The translations under genes were made by a program, and so were the position numbers. This document shows, piece by piece, positions 46,939-47,015 of a DNA stretch of 47,015 bases. Position 1 is the stretch's first letter; the number at the start of each line of letters is the position of its first letter. The stretch is from Bacteroidales bacterium (GTDB lineage Bacteria > Bacteroidota > Bacteroidia > Bacteroidales > Lentimicrobiaceae): assembly GCA_022837485.1 (NCBI GenBank), contig JALHHH010000023.1, forward strand, positions 1 through 47,015, in the 5' to 3' direction. Under the pieces are notes generated by a model. The model was not told the origin of the DNA. It was given only the letters and a program-made list of their open reading frames with translations, and ran no database searches.

Positions 46939-47015
46939 CTAAATGTACATAAAGGATTGAGGTGGCGAAGCAATACCCAAGTGTTTCTGAAGACTTAATG
47001 GTACTTCATACTCAG
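46939..47015 (-). CDS. C-terminal end of an upstream phage gene (partial)
   Basis: An open minus-strand frame enters from the right edge and ends at TAG 46941-46939; the last 24 residues are visible (EYEVPLSLQKHLGIASPPQS, then FMYI). Too short to identify; accepted because the late genes all run this way and the next gene has its own promoter-like element after it. A nine-base C run follows the stop on this strand. Confidence 0.35.
   Translation of the reverse strand, partial: EYEVPLSLQKHLGIASPPQSFMYI

Noticed and set aside
46650..46952. Plus-strand 100-residue open frame over the phage leader region
   Set aside because: It is a by-product of the inverted repeats and overlaps the 102-residue gene on the coding strand of the late module.
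33020..47015. Second attachment site within the window
   Set aside because: The ssrA end sequence (gggttcgactcccgcc) was not found again by eye, so the right prophage end is outside.
1..47015. CRISPR arrays, rRNA, tRNA or insertion sequences
   Set aside because: No regularly spaced repeats, no rRNA or tRNA-like sequence other than the tRNA-like part of tmRNA, and no transposase frame were seen.

Overview
This window looks like the chromosome of a member of the Bacteroidota (Bacteroidales-like) carrying the left part of an integrated tailed phage. The evidence for the phylum is the ribosomal cluster without tuf or adk, zinc-free forms of L36 and S14, -7 promoter elements of the TAnnTTTG type, a DUF4290 gene beside murA, an HTH-less NtrC-type regulator, and LytS/LytTR signalling. 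No rRNA, tRNA, insertion sequence or CRISPR array was seen; the only RNA gene recognised is tmRNA.

Region 1 (about 41-18380, minus strand) is one uninterrupted translation supercluster. It is transcribed right to left: rpsL-rpsG-fusA, the S10 block (rpsJ to rpsQ), the spc block (rplN to secY, map, infA, rpmJ), and the alpha block (rpsM-rpsK-rpsD-rpoA-rplQ). It closes with a strong hairpin terminator after rplQ. Two near-identical promoter-like elements lie upstream of rpsL.

Region 2 (18381-32580) is host housekeeping and signalling. A minus-strand cluster encodes a LiaF-like membrane protein, a LytS-type histidine kinase and a LytTR response regulator, which probably forms an envelope-stress circuit. 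A small unknown gene with its own terminator follows. Plus-strand genes are a PcrA/UvrD helicase, a DUF4290 protein, murA (with Asp in place of the fosfomycin-target Cys), grpE-dnaJ, an ABC-2 type exporter pair, and an NtrC-like response regulator that lacks a DNA-binding domain.

Region 3 (32643-47015) starts with ssrA (tmRNA), whose 3' end appears to be the attachment site of a prophage. A tyrosine recombinase on the plus strand follows at once. All remaining genes run on the minus strand, as one late module: three small genes, tape measure (frame-disrupted), its C-terminal remainder, a large tail protein, a one-TM coiled-coil protein, a GH19 endolysin, a lipoprotein with the layout of a unimolecular spanin, a tail protein, two tail-fibre proteins, and a small terminal gene. 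Head, packaging and early genes and the second att site must lie beyond the right edge.

The least explained signals are in the phage. (a) A bipartite motif, GGTTGTCCTTT-N21-TATTTTGCC, occurs with identical spacing just upstream of both the tape-measure gene and the coiled-coil/lysis genes. (b) A 104-base imperfect hairpin upstream of the first small gene would bury its Shine-Dalgarno sequence, next to an operator-like palindrome. (c) The tape measure is split by a shift of reading frame. Everything here was read by eye without database searches; family names rest on recognised motifs.
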